Source: Salinicola lusitanus (GTDB lineage: Bacteria; Pseudomonadota; Gammaproteobacteria; Pseudomonadales; Halomonadaceae). Taken from it: a stretch of DNA of 64,000 bases. Position numbers and translations under genes: made by a program. Positions 43,384 through 52,551 of this stretch are shown here, piece after piece. The stretch is taken from contig NZ_PZJM01000002.1 in the NCBI RefSeq assembly GCF_003206045.1, positions 63,592 through 127,591 on the forward strand. Direction: 5' to 3'. Every line of letters begins with the position of its first letter. The first letter of the stretch is position 1. The notes beneath the pieces are model-generated. The model did not search any database. It saw nothing but the letters and a program-made list of their open reading frames with translations, and was not told the DNA's origin.

Positions 43384-44223
43384 ATGAGCGCTAGCCAGAC
43401 CCCGGAATATCAGGCCCAGCAGTGGTGGAAGACCGACATCATCGACATGCGCCCCGGCGAGATCCGCTATCGCGGCTATCCCATCGAGGAGCTGATCGGC
43501 AACGTCGGCTTTGCCGACATGGTCTGGCTGATGACTCGTGGCGAGCTGCCCAGCCGCGCCCAGGCCGCGCTGCTGGAAACGGCCCTGATGAGCGCCGTCG
43601 ACCACGGCCCGCAGGCGCCCAGCATCGCCATCGCCCGGATGGCGATGACCTGCGGCGGCAGTCTCAACAACGCCATGGCCTCCGCGGTCAACGTGCTCGA
43701 TGACGTCCACGGTGGCGCCGGCGAGCAGGCGGTCGAACTCTACCAGTCGATCCTCGAGTACCAGATCGGCGGGCACCCGCTGGAGATCGCGGTTGAGGAA
43801 GGCATCGCCACCTGGCAGCGCGAGCGCACCCGGATCATCCCCGGCTTCGGCCACCGCTTTCATCCGGTCGACCCCCGCGGGCCACGACTGCTGCAACTGG
43901 TCGAGGAAGCCGCGGAACGTGGCGAGGTGGACGGCAACTTCGTCGCCATTGCCCGAGAGGTCGAGCGCCAGCTCATCGCCATGAAGGGCAAGCCGATTCC
44001 GCTCAACATCGACGGCGCCACCGCCGTCATCTACGCCGAACTGGGCTTCCCGGCCCCGCTGGCCCGCGGCTTGTTCTGTCTCTCCCGCTCGGTGGGCATC
44101 CTCGCCCACGCCTGGGAGCAGCAGTGCCAGGGCGGGCGCAACAAGGGCCCAATGCCCAAGGGCTGGCTATGGCCCTACGGCGGCCCCGCGCCGCGCCCGG
44201 TGCCCGGAAGAGACCGTCCCTGA
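43384..44223 (+). CDS. Citryl-CoA lyase-like protein (citrate synthase fold)
   Basis: A 279-residue citrate-synthase-superfamily protein, shorter than true citrate synthase (about 430) and similar in size to citryl-CoA lyase and the C-terminal part of ATP-citrate lyase. Features: DIIDMRPGEIRYRGYPIEELIG at the N-terminus, GGAGEQAVELYQ near residue 118, and the GFGHRFHPVDPR active-site motif near residue 155. The expected reaction is cleavage of a citryl-type CoA ester to acetyl-CoA and a 2-oxoacid. GGAG precedes the ATG at 43384. Coupled with the CoA-transferase it gives an ATP-independent cleavage route. Confidence 0.82.
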   Translation: MSASQTPEYQAQQWWKTDIIDMRPGEIRYRGYPIEELIGNVGFADMVWLMTRGELPSRAQAALLETALMSAVDHGPQAPSIAIARMAMTCGGSLNNAMASAVNVLDDVHGGAGEQAVELYQSILEYQIGGHPLEIAVEEGIATWQRERTRIIPGFGHRFHPVDPRGPRLLQLVEEAAERGEVDGNFVAIAREVERQLIAMKGKPIPLNIDGATAVIYAELGFPAPLARGLFCLSRSVGILAHAWEQQCQGGRNKGPMPKGWLWPYGGPAPRPVPGRDRP

Positions 44224-44290
44224 AGCCATATCCATTTCTCCTGCATCGAACCGCATACAACACCCGCACTGCAGAACCGGAGAGACACTC

Positions 44291-45295
44291 ATGAACACCA
44301 GCCTGACCCTACGCTCGCTGATGGCGGCTACCGTTGCCATTGGCCTGTCCACCGCGACCGTGCACGCGGACGATTTCGTCGTCAGCGCCACCTCGCAGAC
44401 ATCCGACGATTATGCCTTGGCCGTTGCCTGGTCCAGCGCCCTGGCCAAGCAGAGCGATGAAGACCGTCTGACCGTCGTCGACAACGGCAGCGTCAATGGC
44501 TTGCGGCAGCTCGCAGCGGGCAGGCTGGACATCGCCGTCATCGGCGCCCCCCACTACCTGGATGCGGTCAACAAAAGGGGCAACTTCAGCGAAGACCCCG
44601 ACCGGCTGACCGAGGCGTATGCCGGCCTGAAGAGCCTGTTCGCCATCAGCACGAGCGCCGGCCAGTACGTCGTGCGAGAGGAGAGCGGCATCAACTCCTT
44701 CGCCGACCTGAAAGGGCACAGCCTGGCCATCGGCCGCCCCGGCGGCAATGCCGGCCGGGTCAGCAGTGCCTTCCTCGAGGCTTACGACCTGGATCCCGAG
44801 GAGAGTGTCGATACGCAGTACATCGATTACACCGATGCCTTCAATCAAATGTCCAACGGCAGACTGGACGGCACCTTCGTCTGGGGCGGCCTGCCGCAAG
44901 CCGCCATCGACAACGCCTCCCGCACCATGAAACTGCGCTTCATCTCGCCGGACGAGGCTCACATGGCTGCGTTTCGCGAGCATATTACGGCGGGAGAGCA
45001 CTATCGTCTGAAGCCGGTTTCGCGACAGGAAATCACCGCAGCCTACGAGGATCGCGTTTCCTCGGACGAAACGACCCATTTCTGGAGTTTTCCATACATG
45101 TTCGTCGTCAGTGGCGATATGGATGACGACACCGCCTATGAGCTGACAAAAGCGCTCTGGAGCAATCTCGATGCCATCAAACGCACCAGCGCGGCGCTCA
45201 ACCTGCTGCGGCTGAACGAGGCCACGACAGGTCTGACCGCGGATCTGCACCCGGGCGCGGCACGCTATTTCCGAGAGATCGGATTGATCGAATAA
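44291..45295 (+). CDS. TAXI-family TRAP transporter solute-binding protein
   Basis: A 334-residue periplasmic protein with a signal peptide ending near residue 25 (ATVHADD). LRQLAAGRLDIAVIGAPHYLDAV, FADLKGHSLAIGRPGGNAGRVSSAFLEAY near residue 138 and GRLDGTFVWGGLPQAAI near residue 190 are typical of TAXI receptors, which bind glutamate, 2-oxoglutarate or related acids. GGAG precedes the ATG. It precedes the fused TRAP permease by 18 bp, so together they form a complete TRAP-TAXI system. Confidence 0.9.
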   Translation: MNTSLTLRSLMAATVAIGLSTATVHADDFVVSATSQTSDDYALAVAWSSALAKQSDEDRLTVVDNGSVNGLRQLAAGRLDIAVIGAPHYLDAVNKRGNFSEDPDRLTEAYAGLKSLFAISTSAGQYVVREESGINSFADLKGHSLAIGRPGGNAGRVSSAFLEAYDLDPEESVDTQYIDYTDAFNQMSNGRLDGTFVWGGLPQAAIDNASRTMKLRFISPDEAHMAAFREHITAGEHYRLKPVSRQEITAAYEDRVSSDETTHFWSFPYMFVVSGDMDDDTAYELTKALWSNLDAIKRTSAALNLLRLNEATTGLTADLHPGAARYFREIGLIE

Positions 45296-45313
45296 CGCTC
45301 GAGGGACAGTACG

Positions 45314-47215
45314 ATGCCACGGATAACATCACTCGCATCGGGTCGGCCTCTCGAGACGCTGGGGTTGGCTGCCTGCGCCGGTCTGACCCTATTCATCATC
45401 TGGACGACGCTTGGCGTACGCTATCCGGCCCAGATCATGTATGGCGTAGCCTTGCTGCTGGGGTTGGTCGCGACGTTTGCCCTGAAGGCCGGCCCCCTGG
45501 CCCAGCGAGCCCCGAAGCTGGACCGAGCCCTGAGCGCCGTGCTGATACTGCTGGCAATTGCCACCAGCGGATACTATCTCGTCGAATATCACGCGATTGC
45601 CGCCTATCGAGAGGGACTTCCCAACCATTGGGACATGCTCTGCTACGGCGTGGGCACGCTGCTGGTGCTGGAAGCGGCGAGGCGCGTCGAAGGCTGGACG
45701 CTGGTCGCCATTACCGGCGGCGCACTCGCGTACCTGCTGTGGGGACACTTCCTGCCGGGCGCCATCGGCCACCGAAAGCTGTGGCTCGATCAGGTTCTCG
45801 AGGTCAGCTACGGCTACCAGGGGATCTACGGTATCGCCCTGGGTGCGGTGGTGGATGTCGTGCTCATGTTCGTCATTCTTGGCGCAGCATTGCGCCATAC
45901 TGGTGCCGGTGACTTTTTCAACTTCCTGGCGCTACGCTTGGCCAAGGGCCGCCGCTCCGGCGCCGCGCAGGCTGCCATCATCGGGTCGGCGCTGTTTGGC
46001 TCGGTCAACGGCTCGGCACCCGCCAACGTCATGTCCACCGGGGTTCTGACCATCCCGATGATGAAGCGCGCCGGCTATCAGCCGCGCTTCGCCGGTGCCG
46101 TCGAAGCGGTCGCCTCCTGCTCGGGCCAGTTGATGCCGCCCATCATGGGGGTCGGCGCCTTCATCATGGCCGAAGTCACCGGCATTCCCTACCCTACCAT
46201 CGTGCTGGCGGCAGTCATCCCGGCCTTTCTCTACCTGCTCGCGCTATCGGCCGCAGTGGCGTTCGAGGCCGGTCGCCTGGACCTGGCCCCAGAAGACACC
46301 GGGAGTGAGCCATTCGACTCGCGCCGCCGTGCCCAGGGCATCGTGCTCGTCACGGGATTCGCGACCCTGATCGGATTGCTGCTGGCGGGCTACTCGCCAA
46401 CCTGGTGTGGCATGTCAGCGGCCGCCGTGGTGATGGTCGTCGCGATGCTACTACCCGGCACCCGGCTGGGTATCCGCGGCTGGACGTCCGTCATTGTCGA
46501 CGGAGGCCGCGACGGGCTGGCCGTGCTGATCTCATGCGCCGCCATCGGCATCGTCATCGGCGCAGTCAATGTCACCGGACTTGGGGTCACACTGAACCAG
46601 GCCATCGTCAGTCTTGGTGAAGGCAATCTACTGCTCGCACTCATTCTGGCCGCCTTCTGTTCGATTCTGCTGGGCATGGGGTTGCCCACCGCTGCCTCTT
46701 ATCTCATGGTGATCTTCGTGGCGGGGCCGGCGATTCTCGACCTGGGCGTCGACAAGTTGCAGACCCACCTGTTCGTGTTCTATTACGCCGTGCTTTCGGC
46801 CATAACGCCGCCGGTGGCCCTTGCCGTTTTCGCCGCCGCCGCCATCACCGGCGCGCCCACCCTCAGTATTGCGATGAGCGCCCTGCGCCTTTCGCTGGTT
46901 GCCTTCCTGCTGCCGTTTGCCTGGGTCTATCACCCCGAGATCAACCTGGAAGCGGTCAGTTGGGCTTCCCTGCCAGCATTAATGGCCACCGTTGGCATGA
47001 TGATACTGGCGACCATCGGCATCAGCGCCGCCAACGTGGGTCACTATCGCCGATCGCTGCATCCGCTCGAACGCTTGATCATGCTGTTCGCCGGCATCAT
47101 CGCTCTCACCCAGGGTCTGCTGCTGTCAGCCATGGCTTCGCTGGTCATCGTCGTGCTGATGATGCGCGCCCGTGGCGGGTTGCACTCCTCGACACCCAGG
47201 AGCCAGATTCCATGA
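45314..47215 (+). CDS. TRAP transporter fused permease (DctQ-DctM type)
   Basis: A 633-residue inner-membrane protein with about 16-18 hydrophobic segments: a DctQ-like four-helix part (about 1-140) fused to the large DctM part. GSALFGSVNGSAPANVMSTGVLTIPMMKRAGY near residue 220 and LGMGLPTAASYLMVIFVAGPAILDLG near residue 453 are the twin motifs of TAXI-linked permeases. It drives sodium-coupled import with the upstream receptor. GAGGGA precedes the ATG. Its stop overlaps the lactonase start (ATGA). Confidence 0.92.
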   Translation: MPRITSLASGRPLETLGLAACAGLTLFIIWTTLGVRYPAQIMYGVALLLGLVATFALKAGPLAQRAPKLDRALSAVLILLAIATSGYYLVEYHAIAAYREGLPNHWDMLCYGVGTLLVLEAARRVEGWTLVAITGGALAYLLWGHFLPGAIGHRKLWLDQVLEVSYGYQGIYGIALGAVVDVVLMFVILGAALRHTGAGDFFNFLALRLAKGRRSGAAQAAIIGSALFGSVNGSAPANVMSTGVLTIPMMKRAGYQPRFAGAVEAVASCSGQLMPPIMGVGAFIMAEVTGIPYPTIVLAAVIPAFLYLLALSAAVAFEAGRLDLAPEDTGSEPFDSRRRAQGIVLVTGFATLIGLLLAGYSPTWCGMSAAAVVMVVAMLLPGTRLGIRGWTSVIVDGGRDGLAVLISCAAIGIVIGAVNVTGLGVTLNQAIVSLGEGNLLLALILAAFCSILLGMGLPTAASYLMVIFVAGPAILDLGVDKLQTHLFVFYYAVLSAITPPVALAVFAAAAITGAPTLSIAMSALRLSLVAFLLPFAWVYHPEINLEAVSWASLPALMATVGMMILATIGISAANVGHYRRSLHPLERLIMLFAGIIALTQGLLLSAMASLVIVVLMMRARGGLHSSTPRSQIP

Positions 47216-48144
47216 GCCTGTATCCACCACCCGAAACGCGCCGGTGCGACGTCTATACCCGAATCCCCGAGCATCTGAAGCGATACGATGCCTCCTCCGA
47301 ATGGATCGCCGCCAACAAGCCGGGGCAGTCGGTACCGAGCTTTCTGGAGGGCCCGCTCTTCGATGGCGACGGCAACCTGTTCGTTACCGATATCCCTCAT
47401 GGCCGTATCTTCAGAATCGACGAGCAAGGCGGGTGGGAAATCATCGCCGACTACGACGGCTGGCCCAATGGCATGCGCTTCGGCCCGGACGGCCTTTTAT
47501 GGATCGCCGATTACCGGCACGGCCTGATGACCCTCGACCCGGCAGGTGGTGAGCCGCAGCCCTTGCTGACCCATGTGGGCAGCGAGAGGTTCAAGGGGAT
47601 CAACGATCTGTTCTTCGATCACCGCGGCCGGCTCTACTTCACCGACCAGGGTCAGACGGGGTTGCAGGATCCCTCGGGTCGCGTCTACCGCTATGACCCG
47701 GACACGCGGCACCTGGATCGTCTGATCGATAACGGCATCAGTCCCAACGGGCTCGTCACCGACCTGGAGGAAAAGGCACTCTTCGTCGCCATGACCCGCG
47801 GCAACGGGGTCTGGCGAATTCCGTTGAAGGATGACGGCCCGGCTGGGAAAGTGGGACTCTTCGTGCCATTGGCCGGGGGCGTGTCGGGGGCGGATGGCCT
47901 GGCGCTGGATGAAGCGGGCAACCTCTTCGTATGTGACGCAGGCAATGGCTGCGTCTGGGTCTTCGATCGATACGGGCAGCCGCTCTGGCGGCTGCTATCC
48001 CCGACCGAAGGCCGCACGCTGACCAATCTGACGTTCGGCGGGCCGGACCGCAAGACGCTCTACATGACCGAATCGGCGACGGGGACTATCCTCACGATCG
48101 ACATGGAGGTTCCGGGTCGCGCTCCGACCTACCTGTCTTGCTAA
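47212..48144 (+). CDS. SMP-30/gluconolactonase family protein
   Basis: A 310-residue six-bladed beta-propeller. FLEGPLFDGDGNLFVTDIPHGRIFRI near residue 44 holds the first metal-binding glutamate. GWPNGMRFGPDGLLWIADY near residue 80, FKGINDLFFDHRGRLYFTD near residue 125 and GADGLALDEAGNLFVCDAGNG near residue 225 supply the Asn and Asp ligands. Such enzymes hydrolyse sugar-acid or other lactones with a divalent metal. The ATG overlaps the TRAP stop. Its presence implies a lactone form of the imported acid (inference). Confidence 0.88.
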   Translation: MSLYPPPETRRCDVYTRIPEHLKRYDASSEWIAANKPGQSVPSFLEGPLFDGDGNLFVTDIPHGRIFRIDEQGGWEIIADYDGWPNGMRFGPDGLLWIADYRHGLMTLDPAGGEPQPLLTHVGSERFKGINDLFFDHRGRLYFTDQGQTGLQDPSGRVYRYDPDTRHLDRLIDNGISPNGLVTDLEEKALFVAMTRGNGVWRIPLKDDGPAGKVGLFVPLAGGVSGADGLALDEAGNLFVCDAGNGCVWVFDRYGQPLWRLLSPTEGRTLTNLTFGGPDRKTLYMTESATGTILTIDMEVPGRAPTYLSC

Positions 48145-48174
48145 GCCCCACGAAACTCGCGTCCGGAGACAGCC

Positions 48175-48864
48175 ATGGTTTATCGACTCTTCATCGCCAA
48201 CAAGAACTACTCATCCTGGTCGATGCGGCCCTGGGTGCTGCTGCGGGCGCTGGACCTGCCCTTCGAGGAGGTCATGACCCCGTTCGAGGGTGACGGCCAG
48301 CAGAGCGCCTTCGCGACGTTCTCGCCCACCGCCAAGGTCCCCTGCCTTCACGATGAAGCAGTGGTGGTGTGGGAGTCGCTGGCGATCGTGGAGTACCTGG
48401 CCGAGGCGCACCCGAGCGTATGGCCGGCCGCCAGCGCTGCCCGGGCCTGGGCCCGCTGTGCCAGCGCCGAGATGCATGCCGGTTTTGCCGCCCTGCGCGA
48501 CGAGTGCTCGATGAACTGCTCGCTGAGCATCGACCTGGGCGCGCCGAGTGCGGCGCTGGGGAAAGATCTGGCTCGGCTCGACGCGCTGTGGCAGGAAGGA
48601 CTGGATACCTTCGGCGGCCCATGGCTCGCCGGTGACGCCTTCACTGCCGTGGACGCCATGTTCGCCCCGGTCGCGGTGCGCATCCGCGGTTACGGCATCG
48701 AACTCGGCACTGCGGCCATGGCCTACACCGAGCGCCTGCTCGCGCATCCGGCGGTGACCGAATGGATCGAACAGGGCATCGCCGAGCCGTGGATCGACGG
48801 GCCGCACGAAGCCGACTGCATTCGTGGCCGGCGTGTCATCATGGATCGGCGCCAACCAGCCTGA
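48175..48864 (+). CDS. Glutathione S-transferase family protein
   Basis: A 229-residue GST. YRLFIANKNYSSWSMRPWVLLRALDLPF at the N-terminus, with a serine-rich catalytic region, then TAKVPCLHDEAVVVWESLAIVEYLAE, is typical of a bacterial GST group near maleylacetoacetate isomerases. The C-terminal domain is helical with an unusually long tail. GGAG precedes the ATG. It lies 30 bp after the lactonase and may be in the same transcript; a role in that pathway is uncertain. Confidence 0.87.
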   Translation: MVYRLFIANKNYSSWSMRPWVLLRALDLPFEEVMTPFEGDGQQSAFATFSPTAKVPCLHDEAVVVWESLAIVEYLAEAHPSVWPAASAARAWARCASAEMHAGFAALRDECSMNCSLSIDLGAPSAALGKDLARLDALWQEGLDTFGGPWLAGDAFTAVDAMFAPVAVRIRGYGIELGTAAMAYTERLLAHPAVTEWIEQGIAEPWIDGPHEADCIRGRRVIMDRRQPA

Positions 48865-48885
48865 AGCCGATCCTTCGAGGGAAGA

Positions 48886-48911
48886 CCCCGTTAGCTCGAG
48901 AGCTTTCGGGG
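48886..48911. terminator. Hairpin between convergent GST and OYE genes
   Basis: CCCCG (48886-48890) pairs with CGGGG (48907-48911), enclosing a smaller AGCTC/GAGCT stem. No T tract follows, so it is only a possible terminator. Confidence 0.4.
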
Positions 48912-48999
48912 CCGGATTGCCATGCCAAGATCTCGCGCGCCGACCGGCTGCTGGACCACCCTGCGACGTTCCGAGCCCGCTGCGTAGATCAAATGCGGG

Positions 49000-50121
49000 T
49001 CAGTACAGCTCGGCCAACGCTTCCTTGGTGAAGTCGGTCAGCGATGTCTCATCGCGGGCATGCACTTTCTTCACCCACGCCGGATCGCTCAGCAAGGCGC
49101 GACCGACGGCGATCAGATCGAACTCATCGCGTTCCATCCGGTCCACGAGCTTGTCCAGGCTGGCCGGGGTGGAACTTTCTCCGCTGAAGGCCCCCATGAA
49201 GTCGCCGGACAAACCGACCGAGCCGACGCTGATCGTGGGTGCACCCGTGAGTTTCTTGGCCCAGCCGGCAAAATTCAGACCTTCGGGCCCATCGAGTCCC
49301 GGATATTCCGGCTCCCAGAACCGCCGCTGCGAGCAGTGCAGGATATCCGCGCCGGCCTCCACGAGCGGGGCCAGCCAGTCGGTCATCTCATCCGGCGTGT
49401 TGGCCAGACGTACGTCGAAGTCCTGCTGTTTCCACTGGCTGACGCGCAGGATGATCGGCAGATCGGGGCCGACGGCATCGCGCACGCTCTTGACGACTTC
49501 CGCGGCGAAGCGGGAACGCTCCTTGAGCGTGGCGCCGCCGTAGCGATCGCTGCGCTGATTGGTGGCCGCCCAGAAGAACTGATCGATCAGATAGCCATGG
49601 GCCGCGTGAATTTCGACCGTGTCGAAACCGAGCCGCTTGGCGTCGGCCGCGGCGCGGGCATAGGCATCCAGCGTATCGGCGATAGCCTCTTCACTCATCG
49701 CCTCGCCGCGCGGCTGACCGGGCGCGACCAGACCGGACGGGCTCTCGACAGGGACGTCCTGCACCCAGTCCGTGAGAAAACTGGCGACCGAGCCCACGTG
49801 CCAGATCTGAGGCCCCATGCGGCCACCCGCCTCGTGCACTCCATCGATGACATGTTGCCAGCCAGTCAGCGCCGCTTCGCCATGAAAGAACGGGATGTTC
49901 GGTTCGTTGCGCGCCGCCGGCCGGTCGATGGTGGTGCCCTCGGACAGGATCAGGCCGACCTCGTTCTCGGCCCGCCGGCGGTAGTACGCGGCGACGTCAT
50001 CGCCGGGTATGCCGGCCGGCGAAAACGACCGCGTCATCGGCGCCATGACGATACGATTCTTGAGCGAGAGGGATTTCAGTTGAAAGGGCCGAAACAGCGC
50101 GTCGACATTGGATGAGGCCAT
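49000..50121 (-). CDS. NADH:flavin oxidoreductase, Old Yellow Enzyme family
   Basis: A 373-residue TIM-barrel flavoenzyme. LFRPFQLKSLSLKNRIVMAPMTRS at the N-terminus binds FMN; EIHAAHGYLIDQFFWAATNQRSDRYGG near residue 170 holds the conserved His pair region that contacts substrate. ISVGSVGLSGDF near residue 290 binds phosphate. OYEs reduce activated C=C bonds of enones, maleimides or nitro compounds. TGGAG precedes the ATG. It is divergent from an HxlR regulator with an inverted repeat between, a familiar electrophile-response pair. Confidence 0.92.
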   Translation of the reverse strand: MASSNVDALFRPFQLKSLSLKNRIVMAPMTRSFSPAGIPGDDVAAYYRRRAENEVGLILSEGTTIDRPAARNEPNIPFFHGEAALTGWQHVIDGVHEAGGRMGPQIWHVGSVASFLTDWVQDVPVESPSGLVAPGQPRGEAMSEEAIADTLDAYARAAADAKRLGFDTVEIHAAHGYLIDQFFWAATNQRSDRYGGATLKERSRFAAEVVKSVRDAVGPDLPIILRVSQWKQQDFDVRLANTPDEMTDWLAPLVEAGADILHCSQRRFWEPEYPGLDGPEGLNFAGWAKKLTGAPTISVGSVGLSGDFMGAFSGESSTPASLDKLVDRMERDEFDLIAVGRALLSDPAWVKKVHARDETSLTDFTKEALAELY

Positions 50122-50153
50122 GACAATGCTCCAGGTGATGAGTTGGGAACCGT

Positions 50154-50170
50154 GGTATAGAATTTATACC
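50154..50170. promoter_or_regulatory. Candidate HxlR operator in the OYE/hxlR gap
   Basis: GGTATA (50154-50159) and TATACC (50165-50170) form a perfect inverted repeat around GAATT. It lies 33 bp upstream of the OYE start and 50 bp upstream of the regulator, so it can control both. Confidence 0.65.
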
Positions 50171-50220
50171 TGATATCCACCGGCCACTTTCAACTCACCA
50201 GGTATCCTCGAGGAAACCGC

Positions 50221-50649
50221 ATGCTCGACTCATCGTGTCCGACAGCCGCGGCCAATTGCCCCAGCCGCGTGATTCTCGATCAGATCGCGGACAAGTGGTC
50301 CGTGCTGGTGCTGGCCGCCCTGTGCCACGAACCGCTGCGCTTCAACGCCCTCAAGCGCCGGTTGGAAGGCATCACCCAGAAGGCGCTGAGCCATACGCTG
50401 CGGCGACTGGAACGCAATGGTATCGTCGAACGCCGCGTGATCGCGTCGGCGCCGGTGGCCGTGGAGTACCGGATCACACCGCTCGGCCGGACGCTCAAGG
50501 CGCCTTTCCAGGCGCTGCATCAGTGGACGCTGCAATACCATCACCAGGTCGAAGCGGCCCGAAGGGATTACGATGCGCGCCAGCAGGCGCCGGAGAGTGA
50601 ACCCGAAGACGTTGGTGACCGGCGGGTTCTCGGCGCTCGCCGCCGGTAG
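50221..50649 (+). CDS. HxlR family transcriptional regulator
   Basis: A 142-residue winged-helix protein. An N-terminal CPTAAANCPSRVILDQIADKW segment with two cysteines is followed by VLVLAALCHEPLRFNALKRRLEGITQKALSHTLRRLERNGIVER, the HxlR DNA-recognition region, and EYRITPLGRTL. Members such as YodB, HypR and QorR sense quinones or aldehydes through cysteines. The two N-terminal cysteines here fit this idea. GAGGAAA precedes the ATG. Confidence 0.92.
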   Translation: MLDSSCPTAAANCPSRVILDQIADKWSVLVLAALCHEPLRFNALKRRLEGITQKALSHTLRRLERNGIVERRVIASAPVAVEYRITPLGRTLKAPFQALHQWTLQYHHQVEAARRDYDARQQAPESEPEDVGDRRVLGARRR

Positions 50650-50718
50650 ACGCTGCCAGGGACCCCTCCAGCGACGACATCTTCGAGTGACGATCGTCGG
50701 TCGGTGCTTATCACCGAT

Positions 50719-52491
50719 TCAACCGTCACCTCCTATCAGCGCCTGCAGGGAATCGATCGGCGAAGTGACGATGTTGCTGAGCGACTCGGTCAGCGCCTGC
50801 CACACCACCTTGCTCATATCCACCTGGGTGTTCCCGTCGATGGTCGTCTCGATGGGAATGTCCAGGTTGATCACTCCCGTCTCGGCCTGCAGCAGCCCGA
50901 TCAAATTCTTCAGCGGCAGCGAGGTCGCGTCTTCGTCGATCTCCTTGCCCAGGTCCAGCTGCTTGAGAATGATGTGATTCTGCGCGGTCAAGGTACCGCC
51001 TTGCAGACGGTAGTTGAGCTCGAGGTCCGCGGTGCCCTGTTCGATGCGATAGCCGGCGAAACGCTGGATATAGGGCGCGAACAGCGAGAGTGCCAAGTGT
51101 TGAGTGGTCAGGCGCATGCGACCGCCGGGTGCATCGCCGAGGCTGGCGCTCCCTTCGATCACCACCGGCGTGCCGTCACTCTCCCTGCCATCGAAGCGAT
51201 AGTGCGCCGGCTCGTCGCTGCGGGTATCTAACCGAGTGAGCTGGCCGTTCAACTCGCCGACATCGAGCGAAACGGTCGGCGACATGCGCCGATCTTCGAA
51301 ATCGAACGTCCCTCCCTCGACCTCGAGACGATGCAGGGCGACGGCCGGCCCCTTGGCCTGGACCTTCTCTCCGCTCCCATTCTCGCCTTGATCGGAAGAA
51401 TCGTCGCCTCGGGGGGCGGCCCCAGCATCGCCGCCCTCACGTCGCGAAGCGTGGGTTCCCGACTCTCGCTCGTCGTCGTTGGGGTTGGCCGTCGAGTGAC
51501 TGTCTTGCCCGCCGGCAAAGGACGCTGCGAGATTGAAACGTCCGTCATCGCCGATCAGCGCTGTCAGTGTCGGGGCGGCGAGATGCGACGAGTCGATCAC
51601 GAGATGATCGCCGGTGGCGTAATCGACACCCTTGAAGACGCCGCGATCCAGCGAGAATAACGGCTGGTCCTGCTGGCCAACCGTGGAGAGCCCCTCGAGC
51701 GTCACCTGCCCCCGGTAGGCGACCGAGGCGCTCGCGGCTGCGCCGAAACGGAGCTGCCCATCGAGGTCGACGCGACCCTCGTCGATCCGCGCCGGCATCG
51801 CTGCCGTCAACCAGGGATCGATGGTGGAAGCGGCCAGCCGCTGCGCCGTCACCGCCAAGTCGCCGGTCAACGGCATGATCCCGAAGCGCCCTTCGAGATC
51901 GACCTGACCACCGCCGAGCTTGCCGGAGGCTTGGCCCTGCATTGGCGAATCGCCGGAACGCTGATAACCGGTCAGCGTGACGCTCACCTCCGTGGCAGCC
52001 AGCGACGGCTCTCCGGAAACCCGACGACCCTGCCAGTCGATCCGGCCGTGGCTCGCCTCGATGCGGTCGATGGTGAGCGATGACCCGTCATGGGACGCGG
52101 TATCGCGCGACGACGAACGGCTGCCCAGCGTCGCCAGATTGAGCGGCCCGGATGGTGGTGAAATCAGGTGGAGGCGAGGGGAGTCGAGACGTACCGCCGA
52201 GATATGAATGCCGGGGTGCCAGAGCGTCGACCACGAGAACACGACCTCGCCCGAGTCGACCGAGATCATCGGGGTGTCGGAATCGCCGATTCGCAGCGTC
52301 GAGAACGCCGCGGTCGCAGTAAACGGGTTGAAACTGACGCGTTCGATCCGGACGGGCTCCCCCAGCGATCGGGTGAAGCGACTTTCCGCCCACTTCGTCA
52401 GCGCCCAGGGCCCGACGACGCAGACCGTGAATGCCAGTACGACGACCAGACAGAACACGCCCGCCCTCAGGCCCCGAGTCGAGTTGAACAT
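50719..52491 (-). CDS. DUF748 (AsmA-like) protein, short form
   Basis: A 590-residue protein with one N-terminal membrane segment (about 8-30) and a long beta-rich periplasmic part. FTRSLGEPVRIERVSFNPFTATAAFSTLRI near residue 38 and LPLKNLIGLLQAETGVINLDIPIETTIDG near residue 530 are DUF748 features. A Ser/Asp/Gly-rich low-complexity insert spans about 320-365. DUF748 proteins are usually near or above 1000 residues; this one stops soon after the SPIDSLQALIGG point where others continue into an OmpA-like part. AGGGAG precedes the ATG. Related AsmA-type proteins transport phospholipids (inference by analogy). Confidence 0.8.
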   Translation of the reverse strand: MFNSTRGLRAGVFCLVVVLAFTVCVVGPWALTKWAESRFTRSLGEPVRIERVSFNPFTATAAFSTLRIGDSDTPMISVDSGEVVFSWSTLWHPGIHISAVRLDSPRLHLISPPSGPLNLATLGSRSSSRDTASHDGSSLTIDRIEASHGRIDWQGRRVSGEPSLAATEVSVTLTGYQRSGDSPMQGQASGKLGGGQVDLEGRFGIMPLTGDLAVTAQRLAASTIDPWLTAAMPARIDEGRVDLDGQLRFGAAASASVAYRGQVTLEGLSTVGQQDQPLFSLDRGVFKGVDYATGDHLVIDSSHLAAPTLTALIGDDGRFNLAASFAGGQDSHSTANPNDDERESGTHASRREGGDAGAAPRGDDSSDQGENGSGEKVQAKGPAVALHRLEVEGGTFDFEDRRMSPTVSLDVGELNGQLTRLDTRSDEPAHYRFDGRESDGTPVVIEGSASLGDAPGGRMRLTTQHLALSLFAPYIQRFAGYRIEQGTADLELNYRLQGGTLTAQNHIILKQLDLGKEIDEDATSLPLKNLIGLLQAETGVINLDIPIETTIDGNTQVDMSKVVWQALTESLSNIVTSPIDSLQALIGGDG

Positions 52492-52551
52492 GGATGCACT
52501 CCCTTGCGTTGAGACGGACGGTTTCTGAAAAGCGGGTCTCGCACCTCGTGG

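Noticed and set aside
46960-47211. Upstream extension of the SMP-30 lactonase frame
   Set aside because: It lies wholly inside the TRAP permease gene. The ATG at 47212 overlaps the permease stop and has AGGAG upstream.
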